Positions 1 to 6,551 of a stretch of DNA of 7,442 nt are shown piece by piece. Every line of letters starts with the position of its first letter. The first letter of the stretch is position 1. Source of the DNA: Candidatus Bathyarchaeota archaeon (lineage in GTDB: Archaea; Thermoproteota; CALKCG01; B24; JAGTQN01); contig JAGTQN010000083.1 of the NCBI GenBank assembly GCA_018396395.1, positions 1-7,442 of the forward strand, given 5' to 3'. The translations under genes were made by a program, and so were the position numbers. The notes under the pieces are model-generated. The model saw nothing but the letters and a program-made list of their open reading frames with translations. It was not told the origin of the DNA and did not search any database.

Positions 1-228
1 CTCATCCATGATAGAAGTCCCCTAAAGCCTCCTGAAAGGCTCAGCAAGGAATTGAAGCGTAGGCTTAATGACTTTGATCTATACTTCCCATGCAGATGCG
101 AAAATCCCTTCAGCCATTTATCCGCATGGCTTGAAGCCTGGAAAGGCTACTATAACCACGTAAGGCATCATATGGCTTTAAGGAAGGCTCCATGCGGATC
201 TTCGCATCCTAGCCCCTTTCCATGCTAA
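1..228 (+). CDS. Transposase, C-terminal fragment (5' end outside the window)
   Basis: This frame is open from the first base of the window to a TAA at 226-228 and gives 75 residues with no start codon. It is the tail of a transposase. Residues 29-33 (FPCRC) and the block WLEAWKGYYN (43-52) followed by R55-H56-H57-x-A-L60 and a Pro resemble the 'W...YN..R.H.aL....P' ending of rve-type DDE transposases. The 'FPC...WL.....YN' pattern together with the IS end suggests an IS6-like archaeal element, but the family is not certain. The catalytic DDE residues would lie upstream and cannot be seen. A second copy of the same coding tail, frameshifted, lies inverted at the other end of the window. The stop sits about 45 bases before the presumed end of the IS, the usual layout for a transposase that fills its element. 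Confidence 0.7.
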   Translation, partial: LIHDRSPLKPPERLSKELKRRLNDFDLYFPCRCENPFSHLSAWLEAWKGYYNHVRHHMALRKAPCGSSHPSPFPC

Positions 229-272
229 GCCCCGTAGAGGAGGCGGTGGGGAAGGCTTAAGGTTACAGCACC
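22..272 (+). mobile_element. Insertion-sequence end, left copy (partial)
   Basis: Bases 22-272 match the reverse complement of 7175-7442 along their length. The first 30 bases are identical, as is the block around 106-127, and identity is high through the transposase stop and into the non-coding tail. Similarity stops after GGTTACAGCACC (261-272), so the outer IS terminus read inward is probably GGTGCTGTAACC. This loosely resembles the GG..CTGT start of IS6-family ends. No target-site duplication can be tested, because the other end of this IS is outside the window. The element points rightwards, with its transposase 3' end facing the genes. Confidence 0.7.
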
Positions 273-305
273 TACGCCATATAGCATAAGCCATAAGGCG
301 ATCCT

Positions 306-346
306 CTCACACACGATGAAACTGGTCAAGGCACATCGTACGTGAG
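306..346. other. Imperfect hairpin in the 273-418 non-coding gap
   Basis: CTCACACACGATG (306-318) pairs with CATCGTACGTGAG (334-346) at 11 of 13 positions around a 15-base loop. It lies between the end of the left IS remnant and the stop codon of the NrdD-like gene, whose transcripts would run into it. No T-run follows on either strand, so it is not a classical terminator. It could be an RNA-level structure, an operator-like inverted repeat or chance. The rest of 273-418 shows no credible ORF, tRNA or repeat, only short CATAAG repetitions at 285-296. Confidence 0.35.
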
Positions 347-418
347 TAAGGCCTCCTAATTCAAATCCCTTAAAATTGATTCCTTACATCTCGAAAGCGA
401 AGGTTCAAGACGGGAAAC

Positions 419-2752
419 TTAGAGGCTTTGAAGCAATTGAAGGGACTTGAGTTGTTCATTACTGTAAAGAACAATTCGATTAAGGTTCATCTGTCTGGAC
501 CTGCTCCAGTATCGAAGGGATTGATACCTCCCATCCTGTCTGGCATATTTAAGAAGGCTTCGCGTCGAGCAGCACTTCGGACATTGGGAACGAAGCCCTA
601 AAAAGGCTTCCTGACAGCTCCAACACCAAGTAATCCTCCTCGAGTATGCAAGGAGGGGAATTCCAGATTTAGAGGCTTTTTCGGATATCCTAAGAAGGTT
701 CTCGGCTTCCACAACCCCATCATCCAATTGAAGGATTGTAATATGACCTCCCTGGTAGAAACGGCTGAAGGATCCTTCAATCTCAAGCCTTTTATCTAAC
801 GAAACTTCGGCTTCGAAGGGGACTATGCCAAGGTTTGTGTAGCAGATGGCATTCCTATTGCCTTGCACCTTCGAAACGACTTGACCGAATTTCTCCTCAT
901 CCACCTTTGCAAGCCTCTCGGGAACTTCGCTATCGCATACGCTTGTTAATTGAAGCCTTTCCCCTGTTTCCTTTTTTCTCTCATCTACAAAATTCGCCAT
1001 TCTTTCTGTGATCTTCTCCGCAAAAAGCCTGGCACTCCGATCTTCTGTAAGGCTTTTTCCAGTATGGGCGAGGGTAGCCTCGCAAAGGCCTAAGGCACTG
1101 ACTGTAAGTCTGGTTAACTCAAAACGACAGTAGGGTTCTCCATTTCCTTGAAAAAGGAAGGGAAGGAGACCCTCCCTGATCCTATCATATAGGACCTTGT
1201 TCCTGACTTCGAGGGCTCCAAAGGCCAACCTGAGGGCATCCTCCAAGCCCTTATCGAAGGCACTATCATCTCCTCTAGCTTCGAAGGCAATCCTCGGAAG
1301 ATTAATCGTTACATCACCGATTAGGGAGGCTCGAAGGTTCTCTTCCTCAGCCCCATGGCCATTGGAAATCAGTCGGAGGCCATCGGCCCAGTAGGATTCG
1401 ATTGGCAATCTAAGGGATTCTTCCCTTAAGAGGGCAATGAAGGGCGCACCATCCCTTGCTGCAAGTTCGTGAAAAGCCAATAGAAGGTCCCGATTCTTGC
1501 GAAAGTCTTCAGGTCTAATTTTGAGGATCAGCTGAGGTACGAAGATAGGATGAGTTCTTGGCGCTTCCATGAGGATTCTCAGAATTATGGAAATAATTCT
1601 TATGGCTTCATCCACATAGTCTTCGTAAGCACCCTGCTCCTTGGAGGGCCCTAGGGCCTTCGCATCCTTTAAATTCCTTGGTACTCCAAGCTCTAAGGCG
1701 AGGCTGATGGTAGGCCTTTCTCCAACCTCCTTAGGCTTGGCAAGGCCCATGAAGAAAGCTTCTATGGCCTTCGTCAATTCTTCGTCGCTCAAACCCCTGG
1801 CGTAAGGGGCTAAGAAGAAATTGAAGGAATCTATGCATTGCTCCTTGGCAACCTCCCTTTCAGAGGCCTCAAAGGCTTTAATAAGCCCGTTCAAGAAGGT
1901 CTGAAGACTTCTCGGAGGCTTCGATAAAGCATATGGTAGGATGAAGTCCCTAGCTTGTAATCCATCTTTTAGGAGAAACCCAGGATCGTGCTGGAAATAG
2001 TCTGGCTTTAGGATCCAAGATCCCTCGCCTCCTATATGGATAAGGCCTGAAAGATGGGCGTCAGCGATGTCCCTGGGTAAAACATTGAGAAGTACATACT
2101 CCCTTAAGACCGCATCCCCAGCCATATGCCTAAGGGATTCCCCACTCAAGCCTAAACGACTTGCCTCGGCGATTTTCTGCGTTACGTCATAAACGGGTAG
2201 ACCAAGGCGGGTGAGCCTATGGCGGTACTCCTCTAGGCCCTTCTCAATGAGGACTGCATTGACGATTTCACGGATGAGGGGAGCCGTCAGGTACTTTACT
2301 TGGAGGCTAAGGAGGCGTTCCTCGACTTCCCTAGCTATCTTGTCAGCTAGGTCTGCTGGGGTCTGAGCTTCCTTGATCAGGGAAGCAACGATCCTACTCC
2401 TATCGAAGTCTTCAATGGCGAGCCTAGATGTCCTAACGAGGAGCTTTCCCGCCCTCTTGAGGGCATATTCCTCAAGCTCCTGCTGGAAGCTTACAATACG
2501 CGCTCCCAGATCTGTGAGGGAGTATTTCTTTCCGTCCTTGGTGGGCTCGACAAGGTTTGCCCTTTGAACGCTCCTCAGATGATACGCGAATCGTCCAGCA
2601 TGCTTGCTTGGATCCAAGTTCAGTTTTACCATGATTTCGCTATAGGATAAAGGCCCGTAGAAGCTGAGGGCTCTCAGGATCTCCATCCTTATAGGGGATG
2701 AAGAGGCGCCGAAAACCCTAGTACTGAACCTTCGCCTAATTACCCTCGACAA
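419..2752 (-). CDS. NrdD-like protein with N-terminal winged helix and ATP-cone (anaerobic ribonucleoside-triphosphate reductase family)
   Basis: From the proposed TTG start the product is 777 residues. An ArsR-like winged helix covers about 15-83 (helix core SPIRMEILRALSFYGPLSYSEI, a spaced pattern at 19-40). An ATP-cone covers about 101-188, and an NrdD-like reductase domain runs to the end. Family signatures seen are VTINLPRI (481-488), a GLxEATLAHTGKSL block near 555-568, GGH near 668, and a zinc ribbon C710-x2-C713/C724-x2-C727. The motif R738-x-x-G741 sits where NrdD enzymes carry the glycyl radical. No cysteine occurs between C306 and C542, and DGLRL (457-461) stands where canonical enzymes have the thiyl-radical Cys followed by Arg. 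HIGG (239-242) replaces the usual HIHD. Class III reductases make deoxynucleotides anaerobically with the activase NrdG, and no nrdG is present here. The frame stays open to a GTG at 2908, but that extension overlaps the divergent gene and is not domain-like. ATG 2686 would cut the first helix. It may be a divergent reductase or a nucleotide-sensing regulator. Confidence 0.82.
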   Translation of the reverse strand: MSRVIRRRFSTRVFGASSSPIRMEILRALSFYGPLSYSEIMVKLNLDPSKHAGRFAYHLRSVQRANLVEPTKDGKKYSLTDLGARIVSFQQELEEYALKRAGKLLVRTSRLAIEDFDRSRIVASLIKEAQTPADLADKIAREVEERLLSLQVKYLTAPLIREIVNAVLIEKGLEEYRHRLTRLGLPVYDVTQKIAEASRLGLSGESLRHMAGDAVLREYVLLNVLPRDIADAHLSGLIHIGGEGSWILKPDYFQHDPGFLLKDGLQARDFILPYALSKPPRSLQTFLNGLIKAFEASEREVAKEQCIDSFNFFLAPYARGLSDEELTKAIEAFFMGLAKPKEVGERPTISLALELGVPRNLKDAKALGPSKEQGAYEDYVDEAIRIISIILRILMEAPRTHPIFVPQLILKIRPEDFRKNRDLLLAFHELAARDGAPFIALLREESLRLPIESYWADGLRLISNGHGAEEENLRASLIGDVTINLPRIAFEARGDDSAFDKGLEDALRLAFGALEVRNKVLYDRIREGLLPFLFQGNGEPYCRFELTRLTVSALGLCEATLAHTGKSLTEDRSARLFAEKITERMANFVDERKKETGERLQLTSVCDSEVPERLAKVDEEKFGQVVSKVQGNRNAICYTNLGIVPFEAEVSLDKRLEIEGSFSRFYQGGHITILQLDDGVVEAENLLRISEKASKSGIPLLAYSRRITWCWSCQEAFLGLRSQCPKCCSTRSLLKYARQDGRYQSLRYWSRSRQMNLNRIVLYSNEQLKSLQLLQSL

Positions 2753-2784
2753 GTTCCTCGACCTAGAGGAATAAACATTCTTTA

Positions 2785-2797
2785 GAGATAAAAAATT
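2785..2797 (-). promoter_or_regulatory. TATA-like box for the NrdD-like gene
   Basis: On the minus strand the AT-rich stretch AATTTTTTATCTC is centred about 38 bases before the TTG at 2752. This allows transcription to begin near 2765. A GAGG sequence lies three bases before the TTG and could act as its ribosome binding site. This spacing is the main support for choosing TTG 2752. The box lies in the 126-base divergent intergenic region shared with the methyltransferase gene. The assignment rests on spacing and composition only. Confidence 0.4.
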
Positions 2798-2878
2798 AGG
2801 AGGGTACTGAATTCGATACAATGGAATAAACTGAATCGCGCTAAGTGAAGTGGAGGAAAGTGTAGATAAGGGATCTAG

Positions 2879-3784
2879 ATGAGCGGTTCTTTGGCTCCGC
2901 CCAGGCACTCTTTCAGGTTGGCTATTGCCATTCCAGCCTCCTTCACATCGGATGCCTCTTATCTGAGGGATAAGACGATGAAAATGGGTTTAGTAGGAAG
3001 GGCGGCTACGATCTTCAGGGTAGATGAGATTCTCATCTATCCGGACCTTTTTGGCTTGAGGGATCAAAGGAAGGATGCGAAACTTATGGAAATCCTCCTA
3101 CGCTATATGGAGATGCCCCAATATCTAAGGAAAAGGGCCTTCGGTTTTAGAAAGGAACTTCAATTTGCCGGAATGCTTCCTCCTTTAAGGGCTCCCCACC
3201 ATCCTTTGGCATCGCGAATTGAAGACCTCTTTGATGGAGAGCTGAGGGATGGAATCGTCGTAAAATGTTCAAAGGCTTGTTGTCATGTCGATATCGGTGT
3301 CGAGAGGTTCCTGACGCTACCGATCTCATTGAAAGTCGGGACAAGGGTAACAGTGAGGATTAGAAAATCCAATGGGGAGGTTAATGCAGAATTGGCTTCA
3401 GAAGAGGCTTTGAAGTCTTATAGGGGGTATAGGGTAACTGTTTTAAAGAAACCCTTGGGTGAGGTTATCCGAAGTAGCGGTTCTGATCTCGTAATAGCGA
3501 CTTCAAGGCATGGTGAGCCTGTCGCAAGGCTCTTTAGAGAATTGGCTACAAGGCTCAAGGATTCAAGAAAGGTTCTCATCCTTTTCGGTTCGCCTAAGGA
3601 GGGCCTGAGGGAAATAGCTTCAAGGGAGGGCTTGCGCCTTGAAGGAGCTACGGACTTTATCCTTAACACGATATCGAGGCAAGGAGCTGAAACGGTGAGG
3701 GCGGAAGAGGCGATTTATGCAACTTTAAGTATTATCAACTTTTTGGAAGAACTATCTTGTGAAAGTTTTCAGGGGGATCTTTAG
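2879..3784 (+). CDS. SPOUT-superfamily RNA methyltransferase (MTH1/C9orf114-like, putative RNA uridine-N3 methyltransferase)
   Basis: The 301-residue product matches the archaeal MTH1-like family of SAM-dependent RNA methyltransferases with a SPOUT trefoil knot. The N-terminal signature LAIAIPASF (14-22), then LRDKTxKxGLVGRAATIFRVDEI (29-51, spaced), is typical. An OB-like beta-rich insertion covers about 120-175 (DGIVVKCSK, then HVDIG and VTVRIRKSNGEV). The C-terminal knot has LILFGSPKEGL (233-243) and ILNTISRQGAETVRAEEA (261-278), the expected SAM-binding loops. The RNA target is not known from sequence. The family usually starts just before the IPAS motif, so ATG 2879 adds about a dozen residues. 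TTG 2918, immediately before the motif, is an alternative start. A weak AAGGGAT lies just upstream of the ATG. It is divergent from the NrdD-like gene and is followed 78 bases later by ahcY, whose enzyme removes the S-adenosylhomocysteine made here. Confidence 0.9.
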   Translation: MSGSLAPPRHSFRLAIAIPASFTSDASYLRDKTMKMGLVGRAATIFRVDEILIYPDLFGLRDQRKDAKLMEILLRYMEMPQYLRKRAFGFRKELQFAGMLPPLRAPHHPLASRIEDLFDGELRDGIVVKCSKACCHVDIGVERFLTLPISLKVGTRVTVRIRKSNGEVNAELASEEALKSYRGYRVTVLKKPLGEVIRSSGSDLVIATSRHGEPVARLFRELATRLKDSRKVLILFGSPKEGLREIASREGLRLEGATDFILNTISRQGAETVRAEEAIYATLSIINFLEELSCESFQGDL

Positions 3785-3801
3785 GTGTGAGCGACGATAA
3801 A

Positions 3802-3827
3802 GTCCCTTAAATAGGGCTTTCTTTTTT
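3802..3827 (+). terminator. Possible terminator after the methyltransferase gene
   Basis: A short CCCT/AGGG stem (3804-3807 with 3813-3816, five-base loop) is followed by a T-rich run at 3818-3827 ending in six Ts. T-tracts downstream of stop codons end transcription in archaea, and the run begins about 35 bases after the methyltransferase stop. The stem is only four pairs and the same bases could be the TATA box of ahcY, so the T-run carries most of the weight. Confidence 0.4.
3804..3813 (+). promoter_or_regulatory. TATA-like box for ahcY
   Basis: CTTAAATA (3806-3813), preceded by a purine-rich ACGATAAAG that could be a BRE, lies about 53 bases before the ahcY ATG. Initiation about 25 bases downstream would leave a leader of roughly 28 bases that contains the GGGAAGG ribosome binding site (3850-3856). 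It overlaps the weak terminator stem of the upstream gene. Spacing and composition are the only evidence. Confidence 0.4.
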
Positions 3828-3862
3828 GAAGAATAAGTAATAAAGCCTAGGGAAGGAATTGG

Positions 3863-5119
3863 ATGGAGGACTATAAGGTTAAGGATTTAAGCCTAGCAGA
3901 GAATGGAGCCCTCTCCATCGAGTGGGCGAAAAGGCATATGCCCGTTCTTTCGATGGTTCGGAGACGTTTTGAAGCTGAGAAGCCCCTAGAAAGTCTTAGG
4001 ATTTCCGCCTGCCTTCATGTAACGAAGGAGACAGCTGTCCTTATTGAGGCCCTCAAGGCTGCTGGGGCTGAAGTTTCCCTCTGTGCCTCGAATCCCTTGA
4101 GCACCCAAGATGACGTTGCCGCAGCCTTGGCCAAGGAAGGCATCCATGTCTACGCTTGGCGCAACCAGAGTACAAAGGAGTATTATGAATGCATAAGGAA
4201 TACGCTCAACCTCAAGCCACACATAACCATTGACGATGGAGCTGACCTAGTCACAACGATCCATGTTGAGCAGAGGGATCTCATCCAAGGCATCATCGGA
4301 GGCACCGAGGAAACGACAACTGGGGTCACGCGCCTTAGGGCTATGGAACGGGAAGGGGCTTTAAGATATCCCATCATTGCCGTTAACGATGCAAGGAGTA
4401 AAAACCTCTTTGATAACCCAATAGGAACGGGGCAATCGACCCTTGACGGTATTATGAGAGCGACAAATGCCTTGATCGCTGGTAAGAATGTCATCGTCGT
4501 GGGCTTTGGCCAAGTAGGATCTGGTATCGCTGAGAGGGCGAGGGGTCTAGGCGCCAAAGTAACGATCGTTGAAGTAGATCCCTTCAGGGCTTTGAAGGCT
4601 GCCATGTTGGGCTTTAATGTAGCCTCCATGAATGAGGCTTCATCCTATGGAGACCTTTTCATAACGGCTACTGGAAACATCAATGCGATCCGTGGAGAGC
4701 ACTTTCTGAAAATGAAGGATGGAGCCATCCTCGCCAACTCAGGACACTTTGATGTTGAAATCAGTAAAGGGGACCTAGAAGCCCTGAGCATCTCTAAGCG
4801 TCGGATAAGGGACTGCGTCGAGGAATACCTTCTGAAGAATGGAAGGAGGCTATATCTCCTCGCTGAGGGAAGGCTTGTAAATCTTGCCTGTGCTGAGGGC
4901 CATCCTTCAGAAGTGATGGATCTATCCTTCTCGATTCAAGCCTTGAGCATCGAGTACATATCTAAAAACGCCGGAAAGCTTCCTGTGAAGGTTCTTGAGG
5001 TTCCGAACCAAGTGGATGAGGATGTGGCAAGGTTGAAGCTGAGATCCATGGGATTAAGCCTAGAGGAGCTTACCGAGGAGCAAAGGGCCTACATGAAGGG
5101 ATGGGTTTCAGGAACCTAG
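3863..5119 (+). CDS. ahcY: Adenosylhomocysteinase (S-adenosyl-L-homocysteine hydrolase)
   Basis: This cytosolic NAD-dependent enzyme reversibly splits S-adenosylhomocysteine into adenosine and homocysteine, relieving inhibition of methyltransferases. The 418-residue product carries the family blocks throughout: CLHVTKETAVLIE (50-62, catalytic His52), SNPLSTQDDVAAAL (76-89), DDGADL (124-129), EETTTGV (149-155), and K180-x3-D184-N185 (ARSKNLFDN). The Rossmann motif GFGQVGSG (214-221) is followed by VEVDP, where the acidic residue binds the NAD ribose. Further on are GHFDVEI (294-300) and AEGRLVNLACAEGHPSEVMD (334-353). All catalytic positions I can map are present. It ends shortly after LTEEQRAYMKGWVSGT and lacks the Lys/Tyr-bearing tail of eukaryotic and many bacterial enzymes, as is usual for archaeal and thermophile forms. 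The ATG is preceded by GGGAAGG at good spacing. It follows a SAM-dependent methyltransferase gene on the same strand and converges on the isomerase gene with only 6 bases between stops. Confidence 0.97.
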   Translation: MEDYKVKDLSLAENGALSIEWAKRHMPVLSMVRRRFEAEKPLESLRISACLHVTKETAVLIEALKAAGAEVSLCASNPLSTQDDVAAALAKEGIHVYAWRNQSTKEYYECIRNTLNLKPHITIDDGADLVTTIHVEQRDLIQGIIGGTEETTTGVTRLRAMEREGALRYPIIAVNDARSKNLFDNPIGTGQSTLDGIMRATNALIAGKNVIVVGFGQVGSGIAERARGLGAKVTIVEVDPFRALKAAMLGFNVASMNEASSYGDLFITATGNINAIRGEHFLKMKDGAILANSGHFDVEISKGDLEALSISKRRIRDCVEEYLLKNGRRLYLLAEGRLVNLACAEGHPSEVMDLSFSIQALSIEYISKNAGKLPVKVLEVPNQVDEDVARLKLRSMGLSLEELTEEQRAYMKGWVSGT

Positions 5120-5130
5120 ATTAGATTAGA
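5119..5130 (+). repeat. Short inverted repeat, left arm (GATTAGATTAGA)
   Basis: GATTA is repeated three times from 5119 to 5133, overlapping the stop codons of both convergent genes. The 12-mer GATTAGATTAGA also occurs on the minus strand at 5990-6001, just upstream of the isomerase promoter. The two copies bracket the isomerase gene as a perfect inverted pair. The sequence is simple and short, so chance or local slippage is quite possible. Confidence 0.5.
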
Positions 5131-5956
5131 TTATTCCTTCTTCTTTTCGAGAGATCAGCGAAGTCTCCATAAACTTCGGATCATTCAGAAACTTAAGGCA
5201 TTCTGGATGCCTTATAAAGGCTTCGTAGATATTCCTGGCTTCGGGAAGCTGGGGAATTTGGGCCTCATACGCCCTTACAAGGCGTAGCGGAGGAAGGCAT
5301 TCATACCGAGCATTAGGAATGAATCTTCCTCCTGCAAGTTCGAAGTAGGCTCCCCCTCCCATGCGCTTGTAGGGTTCATAAAGGGATTTGGAGGTGCTTG
5401 AAACCCAGTTCGCAAGGATGAGTGCCGCTCCTGAGGGGTTTATGGTGATATGCCCATAGTTAGGTGGAATAAGAATTCTTTCACCCTCCGATGCCCTAAG
5501 AAGTATCACATCCTTTATTTTAGCAAGATCAGAGGGACTTTGATCGCCCACCCATCTTTGTAGGAGAAAATCCGCCCTGCCTTGAAGCACTTCATAGAGT
5601 TCTGGATATGTAATTCCCTTCCCTACTTCCGAATGGCAGTGACCTAGGGTTTTCACATACTCCTCACCAAGCATGAAGGGCGGTATGATGGTCACATCGA
5701 ATCTGAGACCATAGCTCTTGCAAAGCCCCCTATCCCCATCCCTTACGACACCCCTGTACATGTAATAAAGAGGCATTTCCTTATTCGCTCTCATATAAAA
5801 TTCCTTGTCATAGATGACGTCAAAAAGGTCATTAAGTCTCCTTATCTCAGGAATGAGTTCTAAACCATTTATGTAAAGACTATGATTTGATGGATCGTAA
5901 TAAAGCTCCAAAGGCTCGGTTCTCAGCCTAATGCGTGAAGGTTTCAAGAAATCCAC
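5126..5956 (-). CDS. pgiA: Glucose-6-phosphate isomerase, cupin type (archaeal phosphoglucose isomerase)
   Basis: The enzyme interconverts glucose-6-phosphate and fructose-6-phosphate in glycolysis/gluconeogenesis, using a metal ion held in a cupin barrel. The 276-residue product has the metal-binding set: H106 and H108 in GHCHSE, E119 in YPELYEVLQG, and H169 in IPPNYGHITIN. These align with H88, H90, E97 and H136 of the Pyrococcus furiosus enzyme. That enzyme has about 189 residues; this one is longer by a short N-terminal stretch and about 45 residues at the C-terminus (from about 228, ending FLNDPKFMETSLISRKEEGI). The start is GTG with no clear ribosome binding site, and a TATA-like box about 28 bases upstream suggests a leaderless transcript. 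It lies 55 bases after the DUF4430-like gene on the same strand and converges on ahcY. Euryarchaea commonly use this enzyme, whereas many crenarchaea use a bifunctional PGI/PMI instead. Confidence 0.9.
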   Translation of the reverse strand: MDFLKPSRIRLRTEPLELYYDPSNHSLYINGLELIPEIRRLNDLFDVIYDKEFYMRANKEMPLYYMYRGVVRDGDRGLCKSYGLRFDVTIIPPFMLGEEYVKTLGHCHSEVGKGITYPELYEVLQGRADFLLQRWVGDQSPSDLAKIKDVILLRASEGERILIPPNYGHITINPSGAALILANWVSSTSKSLYEPYKRMGGGAYFELAGGRFIPNARYECLPPLRLVRAYEAQIPQLPEARNIYEAFIRHPECLKFLNDPKFMETSLISRKEEGII

Positions 5957-5979
5957 TAAAATGGAATTTATGAAGACTT

Positions 5980-5988
5980 ACATAAAAG
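5980..5988 (-). promoter_or_regulatory. TATA-like box for the isomerase gene
   Basis: CTTTTATGT on the minus strand is centred about 28 bases before the GTG start at 5956. Archaeal transcription starts about 25 bases from the box centre, so the message would begin at or next to the GTG. This fits the absence of a ribosome binding site. It implies that the isomerase can be transcribed independently of the ECF/DUF4430 pair upstream. Confidence 0.45.
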
Positions 5989-5989
5989 T

Positions 5990-6001
5990 TCTAATCTAAT
6001 C
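5990..6001 (-). repeat. Short inverted repeat, right arm (GATTAGATTAGA)
   Basis: This is the minus-strand copy of the 12-mer found on the plus strand at 5119-5130. It sits directly upstream of the isomerase TATA-like box and downstream of the DUF4430-like stop. Its place before the promoter could mean a regulatory site, but the unit is simple and only two copies are seen in the window. Confidence 0.45.
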
Positions 6002-6011
6002 AAATGGTTCG

Positions 6012-6551
6012 TCAGAAGGAGATTTTTGTGTAGTTAAAAGATATGATATCACCATCATGGAGGACATAGGCATCTACTGACTTCCAGACGATCTCGAAGG
6101 TTCCATTCTGATATAAATACCAAAGCCAGTACTGTCCAGTCGCCTCGGAGTTTCTTACTCCATTTATAGATTCGATCCATATACCGTAAGTCCCATACTT
6201 GAATTCCACGGAGGCAACGGAGAGAAGAGCCAGGAAAACTGTCGGCTTCTGGCTCCAAAGGGCAACATTCTCGTGGCATTGGACGGTCCCATTCCCATAG
6301 TCCAGTAGGACTGATACAAGGAGGATATTATTCCTAAGCCTAGCATACTCAGCTTCGATCCCTTCTTTTGCTCCTATCGCTTCTTGAAGTCTCTTGCTAA
6401 GCTCTTCGATTTCCCTACGAGACGATGTTGCTTCGTTATAGTAAAGGGCGGCCTCCATACTGGCAAAAACAGCCCATACAAGAAGGATGATGATAAGGAG
6501 CGTAGGGCCCCAGGACTTATGGGTATTCTTTACATCTCTTTCCTTCATCAT
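6012..6551 (-). CDS. Membrane-anchored DUF4430-like (transcobalamin C-terminal-like) protein
   Basis: The 179-residue product has a short charged N-terminus, one strong membrane segment (about 15-38, LLIIILLVWAVFASMEAAL core) and a Glu/Arg/Lys-rich likely coiled coil (about 40-74). A globular domain of about 100 residues follows, probably outside the cell. That domain (79-175) reads VSVLLDYGNGTV, then PTVFLALLSVASVEFKYG, SINGVRNSEATGQYWLWYLYQNG and VDAYVLHDGDIISFNY. These are the landmarks of DUF4430, related to the C-terminal domain of transcobalamin and intrinsic factor: an N...G..W.yyvNG-type core and a final 'l.dGD.i.f.y'. Its ATG overlaps the TGA of the ECF S gene (ATGA) and has AGGAG upstream, so the two are translationally coupled. 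I infer a tethered substrate-binding partner for that transporter. A vitamin B12-like ligand is plausible but unproven. Confidence 0.75.
   Translation of the reverse strand: MMKERDVKNTHKSWGPTLLIIILLVWAVFASMEAALYYNEATSSRREIEELSKRLQEAIGAKEGIEAEYARLRNNILLVSVLLDYGNGTVQCHENVALWSQKPTVFLALLSVASVEFKYGTYGIWIESINGVRNSEATGQYWLWYLYQNGTFEIVWKSVDAYVLHDGDIISFNYTKISF

Noticed and set aside
2753..2908. N-terminal 52-codon extension of the NrdD-like gene to GTG 2908
   Set aside because: It overlaps the divergent methyltransferase, spans the likely promoter, and its Ser/Arg/Pro-rich sequence has no domain character.
3147..3669. Two minus-strand frames of 65 and 83 codons within the methyltransferase gene
   Set aside because: They are antisense shadows of conserved SPOUT and OB-like coding sequence, with no start signals or domains.
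4183..4629. 148-codon open frame antisense to ahcY
   Set aside because: It mirrors the conserved NAD-binding part of ahcY, has no family features of its own, and is explained by low stop frequency opposite that codon usage.
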